A stretch of DNA of 64,000 bases from Prevotella sp. AGR2160 (GCF_000424185.1 NZ_AUJK01000002.1:124001-188000), one strand, 5' to 3'. Counted from the first letter of the stretch, positions 50,615-59,715 are shown. Notes: generated by a model not told the origin, from the sequence alone. Numbers and translations: made by a program.

Positions 50615-50632
50615 ACAGAAAGGAGATTAGCT

Positions 50633-51331
50633 ATGAATTTTATTCAGCAGAATGTTTTTAAGAAATTACGGGCAGACTTCTTCCAGACGGGAGAGAACCT
50701 GGATCCGATGACCCGATTTAAGCGCAACAAGCTCCTGGAACTTCTGAAGAATGTCAAGGAAGCTCCTGTGGGCGCCGTGGCTTTGACTAATCCCGTACTG
50801 AACAACCGTTTCAAGCGTATTCAGGAAGAAGAGCCACATCAGATTGACACGAACATGGACACGGTGACGCTGCTGCGCATCATCGTTACGAATGTCAATG
50901 CTATGCTCAATGCCGGTATCAACCTCAAAGGAATCATCCAACTTGGGCAGTATCTACGAACAAAAGGTGACAAAGTCGACTTCGTTAAACTCGACAGTTG
51001 GCTTACCACGCTCCACATCCAGCGACTGGCCCAACTTCAAGGCTCTATCCTCATCACCTTCTTCGAGTTTGATGCTGACGAGATACCCTTCGTCCGCCAC
51101 CTCGAACGAGGAGCCTATAAGCTGACCCTGCGCAGCCTCTACCATACTATTAAAGACTATCAGGAAGAGTGGCATTTCAAACAGAGCCAAACAGGATTCG
51201 TACATAACAATTCCAAGATGCTCCGCCGCAATCTGAAACGCTCCATGCGCTATTTCGGCTATGCGCCCATCGAGACAACAAGCAATTTTTTACATAATTT
51301 TGCACGGTCTCTTTCCGAAATTGAAGAATAA
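50633..51331 (+). CDS. Hypothetical helical protein
   Basis: A 232-residue soluble protein without recognised domain. It is helix-rich and basic, with motifs NPVLNNRFKRIQEEEPH near residue 58, LLRIIVTNVNAMLNAGINLK and the terminal KMLRRNLKRSMRYFGY. No signal peptide or membrane segment. It follows nhaC by 18 bases and may belong to the uxaA operon. Its stop overlaps the promoter of the GH25 gene. I do not recognise the family. Confidence 0.6.
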   Translation: MNFIQQNVFKKLRADFFQTGENLDPMTRFKRNKLLELLKNVKEAPVGAVALTNPVLNNRFKRIQEEEPHQIDTNMDTVTLLRIIVTNVNAMLNAGINLKGIIQLGQYLRTKGDKVDFVKLDSWLTTLHIQRLAQLQGSILITFFEFDADEIPFVRHLERGAYKLTLRSLYHTIKDYQEEWHFKQSQTGFVHNNSKMLRRNLKRSMRYFGYAPIETTSNFLHNFARSLSEIEE

Positions 51332-51335
51332 TGTG

Positions 51336-51343
51336 TAACTTTG
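51336..51343 (+). promoter_or_regulatory. -7 element of the GH25 gene
   Basis: TAACTTTG at 51336-51343, 5 bases before ATG 51349, starting right after the stop of the upstream gene. It implies a nearly leaderless mRNA. Confidence 0.5.
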
Positions 51344-51348
51344 CGGTC

Positions 51349-52032
51349 ATGAGACGAATTTTTATATTTCTTCTAATGATTGTTACGCTCACACAGGCAC
51401 ATGCGCAGATAGAGTGTGAGGATACCTGTCGGCATATCCATGGCATCGATCTCAGTCATTATCAAGGAAATGTATTTTGGGAGACGATCGGCAGCAGTAA
51501 GATGGCCTATGTCTATCTGAAGGCTACAGAGGGAGGCTCACGCGTGGATAGCAAATACAAACAGAATATAGACCTGGCACATCGGTATGGTTTGAAAGTG
51601 GGCAGTTATCATTTCTATCGCCCCAAGATCGACCAGCAGACACAGTTGGAGAATTTCATGGCACAGTGCCGCCCTGGTGACCAGGATCTCATCCCGATGA
51701 TTGACATAGAAACCCGTAGTGGTCTGGGCAAAGAAGAGTTCTGCGACAGTCTCTTTAAGTTCCTCCATTTGGTGGAGCGTGCCTACCGCCAGAAGCCACT
51801 CATCTATACAGGGGCGAACTTCTACGACAACAATCTCTGCGGAAAGATTGACAACTACCGGTTGATGATCGCTCAATATACCAAGCGCATCCCGGTACTC
51901 CGTGATCACCGTGACTTCGAGTTATGGCAATATACCGGAAAGGGACATCTGAATGGTATCAGAGGTTATGTTGACAAGAGCCGATTCATGGGACGCCACC
52001 GACTCCGTGAGATCCGTTTCCGTCACCGATGA
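51349..52032 (+). CDS. Secreted GH25 lysozyme-like muramidase
   Basis: A 227-residue secreted muramidase. The signal peptide is MRRIFIFLLMIVTLTQAHAQ (1-20). The GH25 core is complete: GIDLSHYQGN near residue 33 (catalytic Asp), AYVYLKATEGG near residue 54, VGSYHFYRPK, the acidic MIDIETR near residue 117, and the C-terminal FELWQYTG. An ATG 18 bases upstream (51331) is rejected since it precedes the -7 box. It hydrolyses peptidoglycan, in the periplasm or outside the cell. Confidence 0.9.
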   Translation: MRRIFIFLLMIVTLTQAHAQIECEDTCRHIHGIDLSHYQGNVFWETIGSSKMAYVYLKATEGGSRVDSKYKQNIDLAHRYGLKVGSYHFYRPKIDQQTQLENFMAQCRPGDQDLIPMIDIETRSGLGKEEFCDSLFKFLHLVERAYRQKPLIYTGANFYDNNLCGKIDNYRLMIAQYTKRIPVLRDHRDFELWQYTGKGHLNGIRGYVDKSRFMGRHRLREIRFRHR

Positions 52033-52105
52033 GGAGAGCAGATTCTTACCTCCTCTGAGCAAGAAAATATAGAGAAAGTATCCTACCTTTAAAAATAAAA
52101 AGTTT

Positions 52106-53419
52106 ATGGCAATAATAAAATGTCCGGAATGTGGTCATCAGATCAGTGATAAAGCCCCCACGTGTCCTAACTGTGGTGTTGAGATTGCAGGGAAAGTGAT
52201 CCGGTGTCCGAATTGTGGAGAAGTATATTTCAAAGATGAGGAGATGTGCCCCAACTGCCATTATCCCACTCCTGGCACGTCAAGTGCCACCACACCTACA
52301 GAGCTACATCAAGCCCCCGTTCCTCCGTCCAAGTCTGACGCCGTACAGAGCAAGGACCAAGAGGGACAGCCGCATCCACAACAGACGGCGATTCCTCAGC
52401 AGCCGCATCAGCAGCAGACCGTTGAGCAGACGCCACGGCCCGTACGCCGCGCCACACCTCCAGTTCCTCCTGTTCCACCACGTTCAGGCAACGGTCATGG
52501 AAACGAGGGAGTCGACAAATCAGGAGAAGGTCCTCAGCAACCCAACAAGAAAAGAAACCATACGGCTCTTATCGTTGCCTTTATCATTGCGCTCTGCTGC
52601 GTAGGTATCATGTTCTACTATTATCATGACGCCAAAGACAGCAAGGAGGAAGAGGCATACGAGTATGCTATGCAGAGTACTGATCCTCAGGTACTGCAGA
52701 GTTACCTCGATACCTACCGCGATGCCCCCGAGGCTCATATCGACTCCATCCAGAGTCACCTGCAAATGCTTAAAGAGAATGACCAGGACTGGAACAACGC
52801 GCTGATGAGTGGCAGCCGCTCTGCCCTTCAGGACTATCTGAACAGTCATCCTAATTCTCCTCATGCCGGGGAGGCCCGTGACCGTATCGACTCCCTCGAC
52901 TGGGTAGAAGCAAAAGGCCTGAATACCGAGCAGTCCTATCAGAAGTATCTCTCCATGCACCCGGAAGGAGCTCATATCGATGAGGCTAATGACGATATCA
53001 AGAAGATCCGTTCCAAGCAGTTACAGCCACAGGAGAAGACGATGATCAGCGGTCTCTTCCGCCGTTTCTTCCAAAGCATCAACTCTCGTGACGAGAACCG
53101 CCTGACGGATCAGGTGGAGGATGTCATGAGCAACTTCCTCGGCAAGACCGGCGCCACGAAGAGTGATGTCATTACCTTCATGGATAAGATCTACAAAGAT
53201 GACATGACGAATATGAACTGGCGCTTGAATAATGACTACGTTATCAAGAAGCGCTCCGTCGGTGATGAGGAGTATGAATATAATGTCAGCTTCTCTGCCC
53301 GCCAGGATGTTGAATACACTGATCCGACGAAAAACGGCAGCACGAAGTTCAAGATCAATGCCACCGTCAGTCCCGACGGAAAGATCTCCTCAATGTCCAT
53401 GATCAAGATTATAGAATAG
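52106..53419 (+). CDS. Double zinc-ribbon membrane protein
   Basis: A 437-residue protein. Two zinc ribbons start it (CPECGHQISDKAPTCPNC at 5-22; CPNCGEVYFKDEEMCPNC at 34-51), then a Pro/Gln-rich linker (about 55-150), one membrane segment (about 154-172), a repeat region of helical hairpins (pattern YLxxxPxxxHxxxI, about 190-310; for example YLDTYRDAPEAHIDSI, YLNSHPNSPHAG, YLSMHPEGAHID) and a C-terminal NTF2-like or cystatin-like domain (about 312-437). Cytoplasmic ribbons and an outer repeat domain suggest an envelope scaffold or sensor. The family is not characterised to my knowledge. Confidence 0.7.
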   Translation: MAIIKCPECGHQISDKAPTCPNCGVEIAGKVIRCPNCGEVYFKDEEMCPNCHYPTPGTSSATTPTELHQAPVPPSKSDAVQSKDQEGQPHPQQTAIPQQPHQQQTVEQTPRPVRRATPPVPPVPPRSGNGHGNEGVDKSGEGPQQPNKKRNHTALIVAFIIALCCVGIMFYYYHDAKDSKEEEAYEYAMQSTDPQVLQSYLDTYRDAPEAHIDSIQSHLQMLKENDQDWNNALMSGSRSALQDYLNSHPNSPHAGEARDRIDSLDWVEAKGLNTEQSYQKYLSMHPEGAHIDEANDDIKKIRSKQLQPQEKTMISGLFRRFFQSINSRDENRLTDQVEDVMSNFLGKTGATKSDVITFMDKIYKDDMTNMNWRLNNDYVIKKRSVGDEEYEYNVSFSARQDVEYTDPTKNGSTKFKINATVSPDGKISSMSMIKIIE

Positions 53420-53446
53420 GGCTCTATAGCTCACAACAGAACGAAG

Positions 53447-53482
53447 AAAGCCCCGCTCTCCCAACAGAGAGCGGGGCTTTTT
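53447..53482. terminator. Strong bidirectional terminator
   Basis: AAAGCCCCGCTCTC (53447-53460) pairs perfectly with GAGAGCGGGGCTTT (53467-53480) around CCAACA and is flanked by A and T tracts on both sides. It separates the convergent zinc-ribbon and DnaJ genes. Confidence 0.9.
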
Positions 53483-53485
53483 GTG

Positions 53486-54223
53486 TTACAAGGCCTCGTT
53501 AAGGAGTTCTTTCTGATGGTCCGTAAGACCGGTGGGCAACTTCACCTGATAGGTGATGATCAGATCACCATAGGTACCATCGCCACGATCATAGCCTTTG
53601 CCACGCAGACGGACTTTCGTGCCGGGCTGCGTCTCCGGTTTAATCTTCAGCTTCACCTCGTGACCATCATGGAGCCTGATGACGACGGCACCGCCGAGAA
53701 GAGCCGTCTTCAAGGGTATCGTCACCTTCGCATCCATCTCTCCCGTTGAGTAACGGGCATCACGGCCATAACTGCCGCCGGAAGAGAAGCCGCTAAACCC
53801 ACGGCCATTTCCGCCTGTGGTATGGAAATGGACATGACCGCCACCGGCGCCGCCGAAGAGATCCTCGAAGAAGCTGGAGAAGCCACTGCCTCCGCTGCCG
53901 AAGTTACTGAAGTCGAAGCCTTCAAACGGATCGCCACTATAGGTGCCTCCTTGTCCGAAGCCACCGGCGCCACCACCAGCCTGCTCGTAGGCTTCCGCCT
54001 CCTTCCAGTGCTCGCCATACTTGTCATACTTGGCTCTCTTCTCCGGATCGCCAATGACATCATAGGCCTCGTTAAGAGCCTGGAACTTAGCCTTTGCCTT
54101 CGGATCGTTGGGATGCAAGTCCGGATGGAACTGTTTAGCCCGTTTCCGATAAGCGGCCTTCACGTCTTTCTGTGGGATGTCTTTGTTGACTCCCAAAATC
54201 TTATAATAATCAATAAATGCCAT
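53486..54223 (-). CDS. DnaJ-type co-chaperone (CbpA-like, single C-terminal domain)
   Basis: A 245-residue J protein. J domain at 1-72 with the HPD triad (RAKQFHPDLHPNDPK, near residue 33), a Gly/Phe-rich linker (about 83-150, GGGAGGFGQGG, GGSGFSSFFEDLFG), and one beta-sandwich substrate domain (about 162-245, VTIPLKTALLGGAVVIRLHD; KIKPETQPGTKVRLRGKG). The zinc-finger domain of DnaJ is absent, as in CbpA; only one of the two C-terminal domains is kept, so it is shorter than CbpA (306). It stimulates DnaK ATPase. Confidence 0.9.
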   Translation of the reverse strand: MAFIDYYKILGVNKDIPQKDVKAAYRKRAKQFHPDLHPNDPKAKAKFQALNEAYDVIGDPEKRAKYDKYGEHWKEAEAYEQAGGGAGGFGQGGTYSGDPFEGFDFSNFGSGGSGFSSFFEDLFGGAGGGHVHFHTTGGNGRGFSGFSSGGSYGRDARYSTGEMDAKVTIPLKTALLGGAVVIRLHDGHEVKLKIKPETQPGTKVRLRGKGYDRGDGTYGDLIITYQVKLPTGLTDHQKELLNEAL

Positions 54224-54304
54224 AATCCATTCCTCCTCTTTTTTATGATTGTTTATTTTTTACAATTTTTTCAGCAAAGAGTATGCCGAACGACATATTT
54301 TTTG

Positions 54305-54312
54305 TACTTTTG
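54305..54312 (+). promoter_or_regulatory. -7 element of the 5'-nucleotidase gene
   Basis: TACTTTTG at 54305-54312, 20 bases before the chosen ATG at 54333; excludes the earlier ATG at 54249. Confidence 0.55.
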
Positions 54313-54332
54313 CGAGCGTAAAACTTTTCAAT

Positions 54333-56108
54333 ATGCAAAAAACCATTCTCACTGCCGCAGTGGCAATTCTTATGAATATTCCCGTCATGGCCCAGCATGA
54401 AGAGCCCATCACCTTCCGTGTCATCGAGACCAGTGATATCCACGGAAGTTTCTTCCCTTACGATGAAGTCAACCGCCGTCCGCAGGCCGGTACGATGGCC
54501 CGCATCTCCTCCTATATTAAGGATTTGAGAAAGACCTATGGCAAGGACCTCATCCTTCTCGATAATGGCGACATCCTCCAAGGCCAGCCTGTCAACTACT
54601 TCACGAACTTCGTTGACACGACGGCAGAGAACATTGCCGCCAGCGTCGTCAACTATATGGGTTATGACGCCGAGACCATCGACAACCACGATATTGAGAC
54701 CGGCCACAATGTTTACGACAAGTGGGCGAAGGAGCTGCGCTGTCCTCTCCTCGGCGCCAACGTGGTCAACACTGCCACGTCGAAGCCTTACTTCAAGCCT
54801 TATGTCATCCTCGAGCGCCAAGGCGTAAAGATCGCCGTTCTCGGTATGATAACACCGGCCATTCCCAACTGGCTGGCCAAGAATCTGTGGTCAGGCATGC
54901 GCTTTGACAACATGGTCACAGCCGCCCGTTACTGGATGAAAGAGATCCGGGAGAAAGAAAATCCTGACATCGTCATCGGCCTCTTCCACAGTGGTCGTAG
55001 CGCCGACACCGGTGGCATCCATACACCGGAATACGACGAGGACGCCTCTCTGACCGTTGCCCAACAAGTACCGGGCTTTGACCTTGTATTATTTGGTCAT
55101 GACCATAAGCCCTACAGCGGTACGGTAACTGATAATGACGGTCATACCGTTGTCTGTCTCGACCCGGCTAACAACGGCATTCGTGTCGCTGATGCAGAGA
55201 TCACCTTCACCCGAATCGGCCAGGCTGACAAAAAGGGCAATCAGAAACAGCATATCTCCGTTCATGGCAAAGTGGTGGATATCACAAAGGAACCTATTGA
55301 CAGCGATTACTGCCGCCATTTCGAGGGAGCCACAGAAAAGGTGAAGGCCTTTGTCAACCGCCGCATCGGTTATCTGACGAAGCCCCTCTTCACGCGTGAC
55401 TGCTTCTTCGGTCCCTCTGCTTTCGGCGATCTCATCCAACAGACTCAACTGAAGCTGACAGGTGCAGACCTCTCCTTCAACGCCCCCGTGCTCTTCAATA
55501 CCGTTATTAATGCGGGAAATCTCCATGTCAGTGACATGTTCAACTTCTACAAGTATGAGAATCAGGTCTATGTCTTGAAGATGACCGGCGAGGAGATCCG
55601 CAAACATCTGGAGATGAGTTATGACCAATGGGTGAACACGATGCATTCCAGTAAGGACCATTTGTTGTTGCTCAACGAAGGCAGTAAGGATGACAGCCAA
55701 CGCCTGGGCTTCAAGAACTTCAGCTTCAACTTTGACTCCGCCTACGGCATTGACTATACCGTGGATGTCACAAAGCCCAATGGCAGTAAGGTAACGATCC
55801 TGCGCATGAGCAACGGACAACCCTTCGATCCCAACAAGACCTACCGCGTAGCCATGAACAGCTACCGCGGCAATGGCGGCGGCGAGCTGCTGACGAAGGG
55901 TGCCGGTATCCCTAAGGACCAGTTGGAGAACCGCATCGTATGGCGTTCGAAGCGTGACCTCCGTTTCTACCTCATGCAGGAGATCGAGCGCATGGGCACT
56001 ATTACGCCCAAAGCCGGCAACAACTGGAAGTTCATCCCTGAGAAGTGGGCCAAGAAAGCCGGAGAGCGCGACAAGCAGCTGCTCTTCCCGGTCAAGAGAG
56101 TAAAATAG
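54333..56108 (+). CDS. Secreted metallophosphatase / 5'-nucleotidase family
   Basis: A 591-residue exported enzyme. Signal peptide 1-20 (MQKTILTAAVAILMNIPVMA). Calcineurin-like metal motifs: ETSDIHGSFFPYD near residue 34, LLDNGDILQGQP near residue 79, NHDIETGHN near residue 112, GLFHSGRSADTG and FGHDHKPYSG near residue 255. The second half is the 5'-nucleotidase C-terminal substrate domain (GRXKxPLF-like region and NSYRGNGGGELLTKG). The usual GNHD/E becomes DNHD, a change of the glycine before the metal-binding Asn-His. It probably releases phosphate from nucleotides or 2',3'-cyclic nucleotides in the periplasm. Confidence 0.88.
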   Translation: MQKTILTAAVAILMNIPVMAQHEEPITFRVIETSDIHGSFFPYDEVNRRPQAGTMARISSYIKDLRKTYGKDLILLDNGDILQGQPVNYFTNFVDTTAENIAASVVNYMGYDAETIDNHDIETGHNVYDKWAKELRCPLLGANVVNTATSKPYFKPYVILERQGVKIAVLGMITPAIPNWLAKNLWSGMRFDNMVTAARYWMKEIREKENPDIVIGLFHSGRSADTGGIHTPEYDEDASLTVAQQVPGFDLVLFGHDHKPYSGTVTDNDGHTVVCLDPANNGIRVADAEITFTRIGQADKKGNQKQHISVHGKVVDITKEPIDSDYCRHFEGATEKVKAFVNRRIGYLTKPLFTRDCFFGPSAFGDLIQQTQLKLTGADLSFNAPVLFNTVINAGNLHVSDMFNFYKYENQVYVLKMTGEEIRKHLEMSYDQWVNTMHSSKDHLLLLNEGSKDDSQRLGFKNFSFNFDSAYGIDYTVDVTKPNGSKVTILRMSNGQPFDPNKTYRVAMNSYRGNGGGELLTKGAGIPKDQLENRIVWRSKRDLRFYLMQEIERMGTITPKAGNNWKFIPEKWAKKAGERDKQLLFPVKRVK

Positions 56109-56113
56109 GAAAT

Positions 56114-56200
56114 ATGTAGGGATATGATTACTTTTGTTCCGCCCAATGCGGGTGCGTGGCCGCAACATGGCGGCCACCTACAAAGGGATCTATGAATTTA
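56114..56200. repeat. Family A repeat (diverged) followed by module B
   Basis: GTAGGGATATGATTACTTTT and TTCCGCCCAATGCGGGTGCG then GCCGCAACATGGCGGCCACC and TACAAAGGGATCTATGAAT. The full A-B arrangement matches 4117-4180 and its right end matches 4850-4869. It lies between the 5'-nucleotidase and nudC. Confidence 0.75.
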
Positions 56201-56222
56201 TAATAAAGCCGAAGAAATCATA

Positions 56223-56999
56223 ATGAAGACATACTGGTTTATATTCTGTAAGTCAGACCTTGTACTGGAGAAGAAGGCCGACGGCAGTTTTACGATCCCG
56301 TTACGTGAGGAGTCGCCCGTCAGCGTAAAGCCATGGACACATGTCATGGAGATCGCGCCGATGGCCGACGGCACTCCCGTGAGGGCGTTCCGCATCGATC
56401 AGCCCGTGACCGACGATCCTCACTTAGAGATGTGCGGCCTCCGGCCATCCTATTATAAACTCACCAACACGCTCTATCTGAAAGCCGGAAAATGCCACGA
56501 ACTCCTTTACTGGGACATGAACACCCAGTTCTGCGGAATCTGTGGCGCGCCGATGAAGATGCATACCATCATCTCCAAGCGCTGTACGAACTGCGGCAAA
56601 GAGGTTTGGCCGCAACTGGCCACGGCGATCATCGTCCTCATCCACCGCGGTGACGAGGTACTCCTCGTCCATGCCCGCAACTTCCATACGAATTTCTACG
56701 GTCTCGTAGCCGGATTCGTGGAGACGGGAGAGACACTTGAAGAAGCCGTCCACCGTGAGGTGATGGAAGAGACAGGCATGACGATTACGAACCTCCGTTA
56801 TTTCGGCAGCCAGCCCTGGCCTTATCCCTGCGGACTCATGGTAGGCTACAACGCTGACTGGGTCAGCGGAGAGATTCATCTGCAGAAGAGTGAGCTCAGC
56901 CGTGGCTCGTGGTTTACAAAGGATAATCTGCCTACGATTCCTGAGAAACTGAGTATCGCCCGCATGATCCTCGACGACTGGCTCAAGAACAACCCTTGA
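56223..56999 (+). CDS. nudC: NAD+ diphosphatase / RNA decapping hydrolase NudC
   Basis: A 258-residue Nudix hydrolase that splits NAD(H) to NMN(H) and AMP and removes NAD caps from RNA. N-terminal domain, then a zinc ribbon (CGICGAPMKMHTIISKRCTN and CG, about residues 101-122), then the Nudix box in GLVAGFVETGETLEEAVHRE and VMEETGM (about 161-187), and the NudC-specific SQPWPYPCGLMVGY (SQPWPFPxS-like) near residue 195. Family length. Transcribed with mutS2, which starts 14 bases later. Confidence 0.93.
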   Translation: MKTYWFIFCKSDLVLEKKADGSFTIPLREESPVSVKPWTHVMEIAPMADGTPVRAFRIDQPVTDDPHLEMCGLRPSYYKLTNTLYLKAGKCHELLYWDMNTQFCGICGAPMKMHTIISKRCTNCGKEVWPQLATAIIVLIHRGDEVLLVHARNFHTNFYGLVAGFVETGETLEEAVHREVMEETGMTITNLRYFGSQPWPYPCGLMVGYNADWVSGEIHLQKSELSRGSWFTKDNLPTIPEKLSIARMILDDWLKNNP

Positions 57000-57013
57000 T
57001 TTGATTATTCTAC

Positions 57014-59635
57014 ATGATTTATCCCAAGAATTTTGAACAGAAAATCGGTTTCTCCGAAGTCAGACGGATGCTGGCAGACCACTGCCTCTCCACCCTCGGA
57101 AAAGAAGAAGCCGCCCAAATAACTTTCCTCACCGATGCCTCGGCCATCCGCGAAAGTCTGCAACAGACGCGCGAATTCCGCCGCCTTCTGGAGGAAACGG
57201 AAGATTTTCCCTTGAATTTCTTCTATGACATGCGTACGGCCGTCGCCCGTATCCGTATCGAGAACACGCATTTAGAAGAGGAAGAGCTCTTCAACCTCCG
57301 TCGCTCCCTCGACACCATCAACCAAATCGTCACTATCCTCAACAAGCCGAAGGAGGATATACCAGAGACTGACGACGAGGACGAAACGACGAATACGGGT
57401 GCCGAAGAGAATGCGCAGACGGCTGCCGTCGTTGCCGCCCTCCGCGACAGCAACTATCCCTACCCTGCCCTCCACCGCCTTGCCGACGGTGTGGCAACCT
57501 TCCCCAATCTCATCCAGCGTATCGATCAGATTCTCGACCGTTTCGGCCATCTGCGCGATACGGCATCACCGGAACTGCTGCGCCTGCGCCGGGAGCTGCA
57601 GCGTGCGGAAGGCTCCATCTCCCGTACACTCTACAGTATCCTCCACAGTGCCCAGAGTGAGGGCCTCGTCGACAAGGATGTCACGCCTGCCGTCCGTGAC
57701 GGCCGTCTCGTTCTTCCGATCAATCCTGCCGTCAAGCGAAAGATCAAAGGTATTGTCCACGATGAGAGTGCCACGGGCAAGACGATCTTCGTCGAACCCG
57801 AGGAAGTTGTGGAGGCCAACAACCATATCCGTGAATTGGAGAGCCAAGAACGACAGGAGGTGATCCGTATCCTCACGGAGATCACGAAGAAGATCCGACC
57901 TTACACGAGGGAACTCCTCGACAGTTATCATTTTCTCGCGCAGATCGACCTCGTCCATGCCCGTACGGCCCTGGCTCAACAGATGCGCGCTATCGAGCCC
58001 GAAGTCGTCGACCATCCCCACATCGACTGGGGCGCTGCCCGCCATCCTCTCCTCGAGCGTATCGTAGAGCGTATTGTCCCCCTCGACATCACGCTGACGC
58101 CGGAGAAACATATCCTCATCATCTCCGGTCCGAACGCCGGTGGTAAGTCCGTCTGTCTGAAGACCGTCGGTCTGTTGCAATATATGTTGCAGTGCGGCTT
58201 GAGCATCCCCGTGAGTGAGACCTCGAAGACCGGCATCTTCCATGACATCATGATTGATATCGGTGATGAACAGAGTTTGGAGAATGACCTCTCTACTTAT
58301 TCTTCCCACCTGTTGAATATGAAGAATATGATGAAACAGGCTTCACCCAAGACCCTGATTCTCATTGATGAGTTCGGTACGGGAACAGAGCCTCAGATCG
58401 GTGGTGCCATCGCCGAGAGTGTGCTCGACAAGTTCTGTCAGAAAGGAGCGTGGGGCGTCATCACGACCCACTATCAGAATCTCAAGCATTTCGCCGACAG
58501 CCACGCCGGTGTCGTCAATGGTGCCATGCTCTACGACCGCCATGAGATGCGGCCGTTGTTCCAACTGGCCATCGGCCGTCCCGGCAGCTCCTTCGCCATT
58601 GAGATCGCGCGTAAGATCGGACTCCCCGAGGATGTCATCCAGGAAGCCTCCGAGATTGTCGGCAGTGATTATATCCAGAGCGACAAATATCTGCAGGATA
58701 TCGTCCGCGACAAACGTTACTGGGAGAACAAGCGACAGACCATTCATCAACGGGAGAAAGAACTCGAGAAAACGATGGACCGTTATGAGAATGGTCTGCA
58801 GGAGGTAGAGGCCGAGCGCAAGGAAATACTCAGAAAGGCCAAGGAAGAGGCGCAGGCCTTGCTTCAGGAGAGTAACCGCCGCATCGAAAATACCATCCGG
58901 GAGATCCGTGAGTCACAAGCCGAGAAGGCAGAGACGAAGCGTATCCGTCAAGAGCTGAAGGAGTTCTCCGAGGGTGTCGACGATATCGATACGAAGGCCA
59001 AGGATGACGCCATCAGCAAGAAGATCGAACAGATCAAGCAGCGTAAGGAACGCCATGAGCGCCACCAGGCTGAGAAGGCCAAGCGTCAGGAGAAAGCCGC
59101 CGCCACACTCCGCCAGGCCGTCAACCACCAGATCCCGCAAGGGCACTTGCAGCCCGGAGACCCTGTGCGCATGAAAGGTACAACCTCCATCGGCACCATG
59201 GAGAGTATTGACGGTAAGACAGCCCTCGTGGTCTTCGGCGATATGAAGACGAAGGTGAAGGTCGACCGCCTCGAGCGCGCCTCTGCCGACAAGGAACAAC
59301 AGGTGACGAAAGGCGATGCCATGGCTGAGCGCATCAGCAGTTATCAGATCAGTCAGGCCACGCGCAAGACCATCGACGATCATAAGACCAATTTCCATCA
59401 GGATCTTGACGTCCGTGGCATGCGCGGCGACGAGGCCCTCAACGCCGTACAGTATTTCATCGATGATGCCATCCTCGTCGGCATGCCCCGTGTGCGCATC
59501 CTCCACGGCAAGGGCAACGGCATCCTGCGACAGCTCATCCGACAGTATCTCGCCACCGTTCCCAACGTGACCCATTTCGGCGACGAGCATGTCCAGTTTG
59601 GTGGCGCCGGCATCACCGTTGTCGATATCGGTTAA
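57014..59635 (+). CDS. mutS2: Endonuclease MutS2
   Basis: An 873-residue MutS-family ATPase. Long helical core, an acidic low-complexity insertion (about 110-135, PETDDEDETTNTGAEENAQ), Walker A GPNAGGKS at 372-379, DIGDEQSLENDLSTYSSHL, Walker B LILIDEFGTGTEP near residue 448, a coiled coil (about 540-660), and a C-terminal Smr nuclease domain (LDVRGMRGDEALNAV, HGKGNGILR; about 795-873). It lacks the mismatch-recognition domain of MutS. Roles known for the family are suppressing homologous recombination and rescuing collided ribosomes. Confidence 0.95.
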   Translation: MIYPKNFEQKIGFSEVRRMLADHCLSTLGKEEAAQITFLTDASAIRESLQQTREFRRLLEETEDFPLNFFYDMRTAVARIRIENTHLEEEELFNLRRSLDTINQIVTILNKPKEDIPETDDEDETTNTGAEENAQTAAVVAALRDSNYPYPALHRLADGVATFPNLIQRIDQILDRFGHLRDTASPELLRLRRELQRAEGSISRTLYSILHSAQSEGLVDKDVTPAVRDGRLVLPINPAVKRKIKGIVHDESATGKTIFVEPEEVVEANNHIRELESQERQEVIRILTEITKKIRPYTRELLDSYHFLAQIDLVHARTALAQQMRAIEPEVVDHPHIDWGAARHPLLERIVERIVPLDITLTPEKHILIISGPNAGGKSVCLKTVGLLQYMLQCGLSIPVSETSKTGIFHDIMIDIGDEQSLENDLSTYSSHLLNMKNMMKQASPKTLILIDEFGTGTEPQIGGAIAESVLDKFCQKGAWGVITTHYQNLKHFADSHAGVVNGAMLYDRHEMRPLFQLAIGRPGSSFAIEIARKIGLPEDVIQEASEIVGSDYIQSDKYLQDIVRDKRYWENKRQTIHQREKELEKTMDRYENGLQEVEAERKEILRKAKEEAQALLQESNRRIENTIREIRESQAEKAETKRIRQELKEFSEGVDDIDTKAKDDAISKKIEQIKQRKERHERHQAEKAKRQEKAAATLRQAVNHQIPQGHLQPGDPVRMKGTTSIGTMESIDGKTALVVFGDMKTKVKVDRLERASADKEQQVTKGDAMAERISSYQISQATRKTIDDHKTNFHQDLDVRGMRGDEALNAVQYFIDDAILVGMPRVRILHGKGNGILRQLIRQYLATVPNVTHFGDEHVQFGGAGITVVDIG

Positions 59636-59653
59636 AAATAATTGGTAAAATAT

Positions 59654-59684
59654 TTTGCTGTTTCCGAAAAAAGCAGTATCTTTG
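59654..59684 (+). promoter_or_regulatory. Promoter of the SRP RNA - tRNA-Thr unit
   Basis: TTTG (59654-59657) and TATCTTTG (59677-59684), 19 bases apart, one of the best consensus matches in the window. Starts about 7 bases later. Confidence 0.7.
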
Positions 59685-59715
59685 CAACCGCTTTTCGAAA
59701 GAAAACAGCAAACAT

